Below are positions 1-12,309 of a stretch of 64,000 nucleotides of DNA, piece after piece. The DNA is from Phytoseiulus persimilis. Taxonomy: Eukaryota > Arthropoda > Arachnida > Mesostigmata > Phytoseiidae. The notes beneath the pieces were generated by a model that worked only from the letters and a program-made list of their open reading frames with translations, made no database searches and was not told where the DNA came from. Both the position numbers and the translations under genes were made by a program. The stretch is from the NCBI GenBank assembly GCA_037576195.1, contig CM075104.1, positions 10,742,211-10,806,210 on the forward strand, given 5' to 3'. The stretch's first letter is position 1. The number at the start of each line of letters is the position of its first letter.

Positions 1-3000
1 CGTTTTCGAGGACTCCTTGCCTAGAAGCTAAGGATTTATTCCGCCGAGAACCCCGTCTAAAGGATATACCGGTTCGGAGATTGCCGAAAATCTCGCAATG
101 TCACGGATCAGTTGTGCCGAACAACACACTATCACCGCACGGAGCTTCAACGGTCGTCAACGGAAAAATCCGGGGAGCCACTGCAAGACGCGCTGAGCGA
201 CGGCTCGAACAGGCCCGAAAAGTAAAATTCCGGCGCTTGGACCTTGAAGAAGTGCCTCCGAGCATTCTGTAGCAAAGAGCCCCGCGAAAGGAACTCGACG
301 TTAATTATTAGCGAAGGCGTAAAGTAGCCATGGCCGTCCCGACTGTCGTGTTCCGCCCGATGTCGTCTGTTTTCGGGTAGCGGCTGCCACAACGACTACC
401 AGCGACAAGCAACACTGCCGTGTGTCGAGGGTTCAGGTCACTCAGGTTTTTCCCCCGAACGAGGCTCCAGCCCAGAGTACTTCTCGCGCGTGTTCCAGCA
501 CTGCCTCGATCTCCGGCCAGCTCTCGGCGCGGCGTCGATCGGCGGTAAAGAAACGGTTTAGCGGAACTTTTCTCAGGCTCGTTTTCCTCTTCGGAAAGAC
601 TTTCGCTGGGCATCGGAGGAGGGAGTGTGGTTTTCTTTCCCATATTCTCTCCCTCTCTACGCCTTCGGAAGTTGCCATGTTTTTGACGTCGCCTCGTCCA
701 GGAGCTGTTACGGATCGTTGTTTGAAGCTCTCGAAATTGCCCCCGAAAGTACAGCAGAACAAGAAAGCGAGCCGAGACGCGATCGGCGAACCTCACGCAC
801 GATTGAGCGAAAGTCGAGAACGCAGAGCCGACCGGTGCCCGTCGTGAAGCGAGGAAACTCACGCCGATCGTTCGTACTTCATTGCTCTACGTTCTGGAAG
901 CCGCATATCGTGTTTACGGCCGAGGTTTCTCGTATTGGGAAACTCCGGTATTCTGGAAACGCTGCCGCCGCGATTTCGGGACCGTTTCCCTGCGTTCGGA
1001 AACCTCTTCAAAATCCTCTGATTCGATCGGCTCGAGAGGAAGCTCTCCGGGGCGAGAAATCGTGACAGGCATGGGGGAGAAAATCCTTCTTGGAATCGGA
1101 ATGCATTCCGTCCCCGTTCGCGACGGCTCCGCGAAACTCACCGAAAGGCTTCAGTTTGTCCGCCGGCGGCTGGATTATGGCGTGGCGATGAGTCCGATGG
1201 TTGATCTTGGCTGTTGACAGCGTTGGTAGAGACGCGGCGACACCTGCTACCAGCAGCAACCGGATCACGAGATGTATGCCGGTCATCTCTCGCAGCTTCT
1301 CCCACGTTCAGTCACATGTGCACGATTGTCTGAATATCCTTTCGTTCGTGTTCGCGTTGACCCCGTGCTGGGGGTATGCTCGCTGACAGACGATCGTCAA
1401 TCACTTTAAACGAATTCCCGACGCGTCCGAAGTGTCACGAACATGCAGGGAAGCGAGGGCGGCACCGGCTGCACCAATCCGCGGCTGCCTCCGGATCTCG
1501 ACGCCGACAACACGTTGCCAACGACTCGATGATGTCGACGACAGCATTTCAGACAGTCATACCGAGCGGTGGTCGGGGAACGTCGTCGGGAGCCCTGCGT
1601 TCGAATCCGGCAGTTGATCTCCCGGTGCGAGCCGCGGTCGGTCGGTCGCTGCTCGGTCGCTCTCACTTTCGATCTCACGGCCACGATTCGACGTTACTGT
1701 CAATCAATGCGCCTGCACGCTGCACGGCATGGCTAGCTGTAGTTTTTGGTACTTCGACGCACGAGCTCCACACTCGTTCGAGTTCGCGCCAACTCTGGAA
1801 GCCGAAGAGATTTGCCCTCCTCCCCGCCGCGAGGATCCGCGAGGGGCGCTCCCGCCTCGCTCCCACTCCCGTTTGCCGGCGGGCAGGCAAAGTCCCGTTG
1901 TCGCTGTCCGTTTCTGTGAGAGATGAAGCAGAGGATGTCTAGCGTTCTGAGCCCCGGGAAGAGAAAATGTTTACAGAAGGCCGGATTTCCTTCGGCGTTC
2001 ACCGCGGTCACGTCAAAGCAGAGAGAATTCCCATTCCGTTGAACTTTCGCCTGTCTTCCGAATCACGGCGAGTGACCGGAGCTGATTGAATAGAATCAAC
2101 GGAATGAACCGCGGACGGGTTCCGGCCCAAAACGGCTGAGATTCTGATGACTCCGTCGAGTGCGTCGCTCTCGTGGCTGACCAGAGCGAGCCATCCAGCT
2201 CCTGACTCGTTTGCCCGCTAAGACAAACAAGAAGTGACGCGCTCTACGTGAGTGCTCTACGACAGCCACCATTCCTGTTTTCCCCCGGCCCCTCTACGAC
2301 GGTGTTTGTCACTCTACTGGAGGTGTCCTGTAGGCAATGCTCGGGAACGACTGGTCCTGGGTGCATCTGGTTGTTCTGGTCGTGGTGGTTGTCCCCGCTG
2401 TTAGCGCGACGGAGAGTCCACGTTGTCGACTGATTGGCGTTCAAGTTCCTCTGCTCCTCCGGTTGTGCTTCCTGCGACCGGTCGAACATTAGCCCACCCC
2501 TGCCGGAAACTGCAACACTCTCTGCTGCAATCACCTCGTTGGACCTCGGTGAGGCAAGTCAGCGAGGCTTCACGAGGGAAAGTCTCTGAAGAGCAGGAGC
2601 CGAGCCGTCAGTGCACGCGCCGCACCTGACGTGGATGAAGCACGGGCACGCGAACATCCAATGGGGAAAAATGTTCCAAACCCGGCCAAATCGAATGTCA
2701 GCGGACGGTTTCTTGGCCTGTTGGCGACAACTTCAGCCGGACGCAGTCGCTCGACCGATGGAAACAACGGTGGACGCGTTCCTCACCCCCGTTTGAATGA
2801 GGGAACTTGGAAGCAGGTAGTTCCCTGCTCCCAATCCTGTTCATCACTATCCGACCGACAATTCAATGCCTCGTTCGAGCTCCACCGGTAACATACGGGA
2901 ACAGCCATCGTGGAGTCATGTTCCCGTTGTGTCTCGATTTCGATCCCGATGCCGCAGAGAAAATATTGAGCATGGATACAACTTCACGAGGAAAAGAGAC

Positions 3001-4138
3001 GACAACTTCCGACAACGAGATATGAAATTTTGGATGGTGGGATCAGCTCGAAACAATCGGTCAGAGCGCGACGGTTGAAGATGAGAGAGAAGATATTCGC
3101 AGCAGGAGAAGCGTCCAACCCGCTATTGGAAAAACCGCAAAACGGTCCTGGCGGTTTATCCCTTCCAGGTTTGTTTGTCGAGTTTTTTTCTGAAAAGCAA
3201 AGACTCCTCCCCCACATCCCGTCATACCATACCATCCCTGTAGGGAGGCGAAGGGAAAGAGGCGCGGGCCGTTGGGAATGGAAAACGATGCCTGGTATAC
3301 CTTCGGACTCGAACACGTAAGGAAGGCATCCGTTATCCCTTGGCCGAGGGAGGGCTACACCTCAGGGAGGCCGCGGCCGACCCGTGTCTGATCCAGTGGA
3401 GAATCAGAGAGGCATGATAAACTTATGGAGATGCATCCATCATCCCGCCAGAGCGGGCTCATCAGAAATCGAACCCAGGGCCTTGTCCTAGGGCTGTCCA
3501 AGGTCTCGGTGACACTCGCAGTGATCGCGACTACCGACCCTCACCGCTGCGGCGGTAGTACGACAGAGGTTGAAAATGCTGACTGAAAACCGGTTCCATT
3601 TCTGATTCTAGATGGCGGAGGAACGATTCTGAGCACGTTTCGGGGACAGAACCCTGCGACGGACAATCCCCATCGAGCGCCGTTCCGCTGTCACGCGATT
3701 CGAGAAGTCCTCCGATCTATTACTTGTTTTCCATCCTCTCCCCAGATGATGGAGAAATTCCTGCTAGTTTCAATGACTAGCTCCTCTCTCACGTTCCGCT
3801 CTCAAACAACCAATGAGTCGATCCAAACGGGAAGAATTGAGCTCTGGGAATCGTGCACGCTCGGGGAACGTCGGAGAACCTCAAGGGACAATGGCGACTG
3901 GGAACTGCGGGGAGGGCGCGGCACCACCAGCAGATGTGCGAACGAACTGGAGAGTCAACTGAAACGAGACATCGAGCCCCGCTCTCGAGTGGAAGAATCC
4001 TTTTAGCAAATTGACACGTCACAGGATCCGCTGCTTCCAATGAAATTCAGAGTGATCAGAGCTGTATTGCTCGACATTGTAACGAGAGCCGGAGGCCATC
4101 TGATGTTAGGAAACAACGGAAGGATGTCACTCTTCCTC
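1..4138. other. Unassigned DNA, no recognisable gene
   Basis: I recognise no protein domain, RNA gene or transposase here. Open frames of up to about 188 codons occur on both strands (for example 308-862 minus and 1376-1942 plus). They overlap one another, are rich in Arg, Ser and Pro, and show no motif, so I read them as products of stop-poor, CpG-rich composition. The only structure seen is the SINE-like piece near 3.45-3.56 kb. Confidence 0.5.
3440..3560 (-). repeat. Possible tRNA-derived SINE remnant
   Basis: On the minus strand, 3466-3480 reads as a good internal polymerase III B box (CCTGGGTTCGATT). It follows a short CCTAGG...AAGGCC stretch of the kind seen in the anticodon-to-T-arm part of tRNA-derived SINEs. 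A convincing A box and a foldable tRNA cloverleaf are missing. It is therefore either an old SINE fragment or chance. It is not a functional tRNA gene. Confidence 0.22.
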
Positions 4139-4146
4139 ATCGCTTG
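4139..4146. repeat. Left target-site duplication of the MITE
   Basis: ATCGCTTG immediately precedes the CAGAG terminus. The matching copy, TTCGCTTG, follows the element at 4494-4501. One mismatch suggests an insertion old enough to have collected a substitution. Confidence 0.65.
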
Positions 4147-4493
4147 CAGAGTTGGGCATAATCATAATCATAATTATGATTATTAATCATATTCCTAATC
4201 ACGGGTATGATTATTGATCATAATAAAGTTATTATTATGGTAATTTCTGGTATACTTGAACAACCGGCGGAAGAATAACACGCACACGAGGTTCGTGTGG
4301 TACCGGGGTCGATGACGTGATTTCGAGATCATTCTGAACATACTTCTGGGGGACTGATTTTAGACTTCAATGATGACTAATAATCATAACTTGCTTATGA
4401 GTGTGATTGGTAATCATGATTAAGATATGATTATTCGGATAATCACAACATTATTATGATTATTAATCATAATCATGATTATGCCCCACTCTG
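4147..4493. mobile_element. hAT-like MITE (non-autonomous, AT-rich)
   Basis: A 347-bp element bounded by terminal inverted repeats. The first 23 bases (4147-4169, starting CAGAGTTGGGCATAATCAT) match the reverse complement of the last 23 (4471-4493, starting CAGAGTGGGGCATAATCAT) at 20 positions. It is flanked by ATCGCTTG at 4139-4146 and TTCGCTTG at 4494-4501, an 8-bp duplication matching at 7 of 8 positions. Ends beginning CAG plus an 8-bp target duplication are typical of the hAT superfamily. Both ends carry blocks of overlapping ATGATTA/TAATCAT words, around a more ordinary core of roughly 130 bp. There is no transposase frame, so it could only have moved using an enzyme supplied elsewhere. 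The base composition differs sharply from the GC-richer flanks. Confidence 0.75.
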
Positions 4494-4501
4494 TTCGCTT
4501 G
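4494..4501. repeat. Right target-site duplication of the MITE
   Basis: TTCGCTTG directly follows the CTCTG end of the element and matches seven of eight bases of the left copy at 4139-4146. Confidence 0.65.
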
Positions 4502-5272
4502 CAAGTCATCGCGCGCCGCTCAACCAATGGTGTCGGGGCAGAATTTTCGAAAAAAATCTGTTCTTTTTTTTTTCTCCCACAGGAAGGCGCCAGAGAACTG
4601 TTCCCGAGAGGAAACAGGTCTGCGTCCGCGTCGAGCAGTTTAGTGAGATGCGAGGAGCTTGGGCAAACAAACTTTCATCGTACTTCCTCCTCCTCCTGAG
4701 ATGAGGCCTACCGGAAAATTGGTGGAAATCGCTCTTCGTAGAACTCGCGGAGAATTCCGCTCCCAACATCTTCTCAGTTTTAAGTTCCTCAACGCAGCAG
4801 TTCTTGAAACCTGAGTAGCAGGCGTTGTCTGGGTCGGCCGGCGACGGCAATTCGAGAGTTGGAACTACTCCCTCGGCCTACGATACGAACCTGGGGATGC
4901 ACCTCTATGAAGCCACGAATCTTCGCTATCTTCGACGGAATAGGAGTGGGAGTTTCGAGTGTCAGGGTGCATTCGATGAATCGGATCCCTACACCACAGA
5001 CAACCCCAGTGGCGTTGACAGGATCAGGCGACTCCGACTTTTTTTTCGTGAGCTTGATGACCCTTCAGCCTCCAGATTCCGCATGAAGTGAGTACATCGA
5101 ATTGTTCCTTGATCCCAGCGAGGGCCACCGTGGTCGTTACCGCGTGATCCCGTCTTTATTTCATATAACCAGCCGGCCTTTGGCCGACTGGAGTCGGCCG
5201 CGCTGTGCGCGGTTGGGCGGCGTTCCGTGGCATTGAAGCACTTTTCACTTTCTTCACTGAGTCAACATCATG
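4502..5272. other. Spacer between MITE and satellite
   Basis: I recognise no gene. Two overlapping plus-strand frames near 4825-5091 are short and have no motif. The right part holds the GC-rich hairpin cluster described separately. Confidence 0.5.
5174..5212. repeat. Cluster of three GC-rich hairpins beside the satellite
   Basis: Three overlapping inverted repeats lie within 40 bp: CGGCC-TTT-GGCCG at 5174-5186, GGCCGAC-TGGA-GTCGGCC at 5182-5199 (extendable by one A-T pair) and CCGCG-CTGTG-CGCGG at 5198-5212. They share bases, so they would form alternative rather than simultaneous stems. The cluster ends 60 bp before the satellite starts. No function can be assigned. A similar stem occurs at 34975-35000. 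Confidence 0.5.
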
Positions 5273-5365
5273 GTTTTGAAAAGTGTGGTTAAATTGGTCT
5301 CGTGATCACCCCTCCGGATTCGGAGAAGTATGGTCAGATTGGTCCCGGAATCACCCCCCTGAGTT
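5273..5365 (+). repeat. Diverged left-edge satellite units
   Basis: The first two units (starting GTTTTGAAAAGTGTGG and TTCGGAGAAGTATGG) keep the 45-bp spacing and the ATCACCCC block but differ at many positions from the homogeneous interior. This is the usual pattern where exchange stops reaching the end of an array. Confidence 0.75.
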
Positions 5366-6879
5366 GGAAAGTAATGCTCAGATTGGTCCCGGAATCACCC
5401 CTCCAGAGTTGGAAAGTAATGCTCAGATTGGTCCCGGAATCACCCCTCCAGAGTTGGAAAGTAATGCTCAGATTGGTCCCGGAATCACCCCTCCAGAGTT
5501 GGGAAGTAATGCTCAGATTGGTCCCGGAATCACCCCCTCCAGAGTTGGAAAGTAATGCTCAGATTGGTCCCGGAATCACCCCCCAGAGTTGGAAAGTAAT
5601 GCTCAGATTGGTCTCGGAATCACCCCTCCAGAGTTGGAAAGTAATGCTCAGATTGGTCTCGGAATCACCCCCCAGAGTTGGAAAGTAATGCTCAGATTGG
5701 TCCCGGAATCACCCCCCAGAGTTGGAAAGAAATGCTCAGATTGGTCCCGGAATCACCCCCTAGAGTTGGAAAGTAATGCTCAGATTGGTCCCGGAATCAC
5801 CCCTCCAGAGTTGGAAAGTAATGCTCAGATTGGTCTCAGAATCACCCTCCAGAGTTGGAAAGTAATGCTCAGATTGGTCCCGGAATCACCCCTCCAGAGT
5901 TGGGAAGTAATGCTCAGATTGGTCTCAGAATCAACCCTCCAGAGTTGGAAAGTAATGCTCAGATTGGTCCCGGAATCACCCCTCCAGAGTTGGAAAGTAA
6001 TGCTCAGATTGGTCCCGGAATCACCCCTCCAGAGTTGGAAAGTAATGCTCAGATGGTCCCGGAATCACCCCTCCAGAGTTGGAAAGTAATGCTCAGATTG
6101 GTCCCGGAATCACCCCTCCAGAGTTGGAAAGTAATGCTCAGATTGGTCCCGGAATCACCCCTCCAGAGTTGGAAAGTAATGCTCAGATTGGTCCCGGAAT
6201 CACCCCTCCAGAGTTGGAAAGTAATGCTCAGATTGGTCCGGAATCACCCCCCAGAGTTGGAAAGTAATGCTCAGATTGGTCTCGGAATCACCCCCTCCAG
6301 AGTTGGAAAGTAATGCTCAGATTGGTCTCGGAATCACCCCCCAGAGTTGGAAAGTAATGCTCAGATTGGTCCCGGAATCACCCCTCCAGAGTTGGAAAGT
6401 AATGCTCAGATTGGTCCCGGAATCACCCCTCCAGAGTTGGAAAGTAATTGCTCAGATTGGTCCCGGAATCACCCCTCCAGAGTTGGAAAGTAATGCTCAG
6501 ATTGGTTCCGGAATCACCCCTCCAGAGTTGGAAAGTAATGCTCAGATTGGTCCCGGAATCACCCCTCCAGAGTTGGAAAGTAATGCTCAGATTGGTCCCG
6601 GAATCACCCTCCAGAGTTGGAAAGTAATGCTCAGATTGGTCCCGGAATCACCCCCCAGAGTTGGAAGTAATGCTCAGATTGGTCCCGAATCACCCCCCAG
6701 AGTTGGAAAGTAATGCTCAGATTGGTCCCGGAATCCCCCCCCAGAGTTGGAAAGTAATGCTCAGATTGGTCCCGGCATCACCCCTCCAGAGTTGGAAAAG
6801 TGATGCTCAGATTGGTCCCGGAATCACCCCTCCAGAGTTGGAAAGTAATGCTCAGATTGGTCCCGGAATCACCCCTCCA

Positions 6880-7112
6880 GAGTTGGAAAGTAATGCCAGA
6901 TTGGTCCCGGAATCACCCCTCCAGAGTTTGGAAAGTAATGCTCAGATTGGTCTCGGAATCACCCCTCCAGAGTTGGAAAGAAATGCCAGATTGGTCCCGG
7001 AATCACCCCTCCAGAGTTGGAAAGTAATGCTAAGATTGGTTCCGGAATCACCCCTCCAGAGTTGGAAAGTAATGCTCAGATTGGTCCCGGAATCACCCCC
7101 CAGAGTTGGAAA
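6880..7112 (+). repeat. Higher-order block A inside the satellite
   Basis: Five consecutive units carry a distinctive order of variants: a unit with ATGCCAG, one with GGTCTCGG, one with GAAAGAAATGCCAG, one with GGTTCCGG, and one ending in the T-less CCCCCCAG. The same order recurs at 9975-10205, which indicates that multi-unit blocks were copied together. Confidence 0.55.
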
Positions 7113-9974
7113 GTAATGCTCAGATTGGTCCCGAATCACCCCTCCAGAGTTGGAAAGTAATGCTCAGATTGGTCCCGGAATCACCCCTCCAGAGTTGGAA
7201 AGTAATGCTCAGATTGGTCCCCGAATCACCCCTCCAGAGTTGGAAAGTAATGCTCAGATTGGTCCCGGAATCACCCCTCCAGAGTTGGAAAGTAATGCTC
7301 AGATTGGTCCCGGAATCACCCCCCAGAGTTGGAAAGTAATGCTCAGATTGGTCCCGGAATCACCCCTCCAGAGTTGGAAAGTAATGCTCAGATTGGTCCC
7401 GGAATCACCCCTCCAGAGTTGGAAAGAAATGCTCAGATTGGTCCCGGAATCACCCCTCCAGAGTTGGGAAGTAATGCTCAGATTGGTCCCGGAATCACCC
7501 CTCCAGAGTTGGAAAGTAATGCTCAGATTGGTCCCGAATCACCCCTCCAGAGTTGGAAAGTAATGCTCAGATTGGTCCCGGAATCACCCCTCCAGAGTTT
7601 GGAAAGTAATGCTCAGATTGGTCCCGGAATCACCCCTCCAGAGTTGGAAAGTAATGCTCAGATGGTCCCGAATCACCCCTCCAGAGTTTGGAAAGTAATG
7701 CTCAGATTGGTCCCGGAATCACCCCCCCAGAGTTTGGAAAGTAATGCTCAGATTGGTCCCGGAATCACCCCTCCAGAGTTGGAAAGTAATGCTCAGATTG
7801 GTCCCGGAATCACCCCTCCAGAGTTGGAAAGTAATGCTCAGATTGGTCCCGGAATCACCCCTCCAGAGTTGGAAAGAAATTGCCAGATTGGTCCCCGGAA
7901 TCACCCCTCCAGAGTTGGGAAGTAATGCTCAGATTGGTCTCGGAATCACCCCTCCAGAGTTGGAAAAGTAATGCTCAGATTGGTCCCGGAATCACCCCTC
8001 CAGAGTTGGGAAAGTAATGCTCAGATTGGTTCCGGAATCACCCCTCCAGAGTTGGAAAGTAATGCTCAGATTGGTCCCGGAATCATCATCCCCCCCCCAG
8101 AGTTGGAAAGTAATGCTCAGATTGGTCCCGGAATCACCCCTCCAGAGTTGGAAAGTAATGCTCAGATTGGTCCCGGAATCACCCCTCCAGAGTTGGAAAG
8201 TAATGCTCAGATTGGTCCCGGAATCACCCCTCCAGAGTTGGAAAGTAATGCTCAGATTGGTCCCGGAATCACCCCTCCAGAGTTGGAAAGTAATGCTCAG
8301 ATTGGTCCCGGAATCACCCCTCCAGAGTTGGAAAGTAATGCTCAGATTGGTCCCGGAATCACCCCTCCAGAGTTGGAAAGTAATGCTCAGATTGGTCCCG
8401 GAATCACCCCTCCAGAGTTGGAAAGTAATGCTCAGATTGGTCCGGAATCACCCCTCCAGAGTTGGAAAGTAATGCTCAGATTGGTCCCGGAATCACCCCT
8501 CCAGAGTTGGAAAGTAATGCTCAGATTGGTCCCGGAATCACCCCTCCAGAGTTGGAAAGTAATGCTCAGATTGGTCCCGGAATCACCCCTCCAGAGTTGG
8601 AAAGTAATGCTCAGATTGGTCCCGGAATCACCCCTCCAGAGTTGGAAAGTAATGCTCAGATTGGCCCGGAATCACCCCTCCAGAGTTGGAAAGTAATGCT
8701 CAGATTGGTCTCTCGGAATCACCCCTCCAGAGTTGGAAAGTAATGCTCAGATTGGTCTCGGAATCACCCCTCCAGAGTTGGAAAGTAATGCTCAGATTGG
8801 TCCGGAATCACCCCTCCAGAGTTGGAAAGTAATGCTCAGATTGGTCCGGAATCACCCCCTCCAGAGTTGGAAAGTAATGCTCAGATTGGTCCCGGAATCA
8901 CCCCTCCAGAGTTGGAAAGTAATGCTCAGATTGGTCTCGGAATCACCCCTCCAGAGTTGGAAAGTAATGCTCAGATTGGTCCCGGAATCACCCCTCCAGA
9001 GTTGGAAAGTAATGCTCAGATTGGTCTCGGAATCACCCCTCCAGAGTTGGAAAGTAATGCTCAGATTGGTCCCGGAATCACCCCTCCAGAGTTGGAAAGT
9101 AATGCTCAGATTGGTCCGGAATCACCCCTCCAGAGTTGGAAAGTAATGCTCAGATTGGTCCCGGAATCACCCCTCCAGAGTTGGAAAGTAATGCTCAGAT
9201 TGGTCTCGGAATCACCCCTCCAGAGTTGGAAAGTAATGCTCAGATTGGTCCCGGAATCACCCCTCCAGAGTTGGAAAGTAATGCTCAGATGGGTCCCGAA
9301 TCACCCCTCCAGAGTTGGAAAGTAATGCTCAGATTGGTCCCGGAATCACCCCCCAGAGTTGGAAAGTAATGCTCAGATTGGTCTCGGAATCACCCCTCCA
9401 GAGTTGGAAAGTAATGCTCAGATTGGTCTCCCGGAATCACCCTCCAGAGTTGGAAAGTAATGCTCAGATTGGTCCCGGAATCACCCCTCCAGAGTTGGAA
9501 AAATGCTCAGATTGGTCCCGGAATCACCCCTCCAGAGTTGGAAAGTAATGCTCAGATTGGTCCCGGAATCACCCCTCCAGAGTTGGGAAGTAATGCTCAG
9601 ATTGGTTCCGGAATCACCCCTCCAGAGTTGGAAAGTAATGCTCAGATTGGTCCCGGAATCACCCCTCCAGAGTTGGAAAGTAATGCTCAGATTGGTCCCG
9701 GAATCACCCCTCCAGAGTTGGAAAGTAATGCTCAGATTGGTCCCGGAATCACCCCCCAGAGTTGGAAAGTAATGCTCAGATTGGTCCCGAATCACCCCCC
9801 CAGAGTGGAAAGTAATGCTCAGATTGGTCCCGGAATCACCCCCCAGAGTTGGAAAGTAATGCTCAGATTGGTCCCGGAATCACCCCTCCAGAGTTGGAAA
9901 GTAATGCTCAGATTGGTCCCGGAATCACCCCTCCAGAGTTGGAAAGTAATGCTCAGATTGGTCCGGAATCACCC

Positions 9975-10205
9975 CTCCAGAGTTTGAAAAGAAATGCCAG
10001 ATTGGTCCCGGAATCACCCCTCCAGAGTTGGAAAGTAATGCTCAGATTGGTCTCGGAATCACCCCTCCAGAGTTGGAAAGAAATGCCAGATTGGTCCCGG
10101 AATCACCCCTCCAGAGTTGGGAAGTAATGCTCAGATTGGTTCCGGAATCACCCCTCCAGAGTTGGAAAGTAATGCTCAGATTGGTCCCGGAATCACCCCC
10201 CAGAG
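9975..10205 (+). repeat. Higher-order block B inside the satellite
   Basis: This block repeats the five-unit variant order of block A (6880-7112), about 3.1 kb downstream. A third, less exact version lies around 11075-11245, where the GAAATGCC deletion is replaced by GAAATAATG. The linked variant GCTAAGATTGGTTCCGG marks 7029, 10487 and 11163. Confidence 0.55.
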
Positions 10206-12309
10206 TTGGAAAGTAATGCTCAGATTGGTCCCGGAATCACCCCTCCAGAGTTGGAAAGTAATGCTCAGATTGGTCCCGGAATCACCCCCCCAGAGTTGGA
10301 AAGTAATGCTCAGATTGGTCCCGGAATCACCCCTCCAGAGTTGGAAAGTAATGCTCAGATTGGTCCCGGAATCACCCCCCCAGAGTTGGAAAGAAATGCT
10401 CAGATTGGTCCCGGAATCACCCCTCCAGAGTTGGAAAGAAATGCCAGATTGGTCCCGGAATCACCCCTCAGAGTTGGGAAGTAATGCTAAGATTGGTTCC
10501 GGAATCACCCCTCCAGAGTTGGAAAGTAATGCTCAGATTGGTCCCGGAATCACCCCTCCAGAGTTGGAAAGTAATGCTCAGATTGGTCCCGGAATCACCC
10601 CTCCAGAGTTGGAAAGTAATGCTCAGATTGGTCCCGGAATCACCCCCCAGAGTTGGAAAGTAATGCTCAGATTGGTCCCGGAAATCACCCCCCGAGTTGA
10701 AAGTAATGCTCAGATTGGTCCCGGAATCACCCCTCCAGAGTTGGAAAGTAATGCTCAGATTGGTCCCGGAATCACCCCTCCAGAGTTGGAAAGTAATGCT
10801 CAGATTGGTCCCGGAATCACCCCTCCAGAGTTAGAAAGTAATGCTCAGATTGGTCCCGGAATCACCCCTCCAGAGTTGGAAAGTAATGCTGCCAGATTGG
10901 TCCCGGAATCACCCCTCCAGAGTTGGGAAGTAATGCTCAGATTGGTCTCGGAATCACCCCTCCAGAGTTGGAAAGAAATGCTCAGATTGGTCCCGGAATC
11001 ACCCCTCCAGAGTTGGAAAGTAATGCTCAGATTGGTCCCGGAATCACCCCCCCAGAGTTGGAAAGTAATGCTCAGATTGGTCTCGGAATCACCCCTCCAG
11101 AGTTGGAAAGAAATAATGCTCAGATTGGTCCCGGAATCACCCCTCCAGAGTTGGGAAGTAATGCTAAGATTGGTTCCGGAATCACCCCTCCAGAGTTGGA
11201 AAGTATGCTCAGATTGGTCCCCGGAATCACCCCCCAGAGTTGGAAAGTAATGCTCAGATTGGTCCGGAATCACCCCTCCAGAGTTGGAAAGTAATGCTCA
11301 GATTGGTCCCGGAATCACCCCCCAGAGTTGGAAAGTAATGCTCAGATTGGTCCCGAAATCACCCCCCAGAGTTGGAAAGTAATGCTCAGATTGGTCCGGA
11401 ATCACCCCCCAGAGTTAGAAAGTAATGCTCAGATTGGTCCCGGAATCACCCCTCCAGAGTTAGAAAGTGATGCTCAGATTGGTCCCGGAATCACCCCTCA
11501 GAGTTAGAAAGTAATGCTCAGATTGGTCCCGGAATCACCCCTCCAGAGTTGGAAAGTAATGCTCAGATTGGTCCCGGAATCATCACCCCTCCAGAGTTGG
11601 AAAGTAATGCTCAGATTGGTCCCGGAATCACCCCTCCAGAGTTGGAAAGTAATGCTCAGATTGGTCCCGGAATCACCCTCCAGAGTTGGAAAGAAATGCT
11701 CAGATTGGTCCCGGAATCACCCCTCCAGAGTTGGAAAGTAATGCTCAGATTGGTCCCGGAATCACCCCCCAGAGTTGGAAAGTAATGCTCAGATTGGTCC
11801 CGGAATCACCCCTCCAGAGTTGGAAAGTAATGCTCAGATTGGTCCCGGAATCACCCCCCAGAGTTGGAAAGTAATGCTCAGATTGGTCTCGGAATCACCC
11901 CTCCAGAGTTGGAAAGTAATGCTCAGATTGGTCTCAGAATCAACCCTCCAGAGTTGGAAAGTAATGCTCAGATTGGTCCCGGAATCACCCCCCCAGAGTT
12001 GGAAAGTAATGCTCAGATTGGTCTCGGAATCACCCCTCCAGAGTTGGAAAGTAATGCTCAGATTGGTCTCGGAATCACCCCCCCAGAGTTGGAAAGTAAT
12101 GCTCAGATTGGTCCCGGAATCACCCCCCAGAGTTGGAAAGTAATGCTCAGATTGGTCCCCGGAATCACCCCCCAGAGTTAGAAAGTAATGCTCAATTGGT
12201 CCCGGCATCACCCCTCCAGAGTTAGAAAGTGATGCTCAGATTGGTCCCGGAATCACCCCCCAGAGTTGGAAAGTAATGCTCAGATTGGTCCCGGAATCAC
12301 CCCTCCAGA

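Noticed and set aside
5283..12211. Repetitive protein genes (15-residue repeats) in the satellite
   Set aside because: The frames arise only because the unit is 45 bp. They occur on both strands and are broken every few units by 1-2 bp indels, and nothing suggests a promoter or a conserved start.
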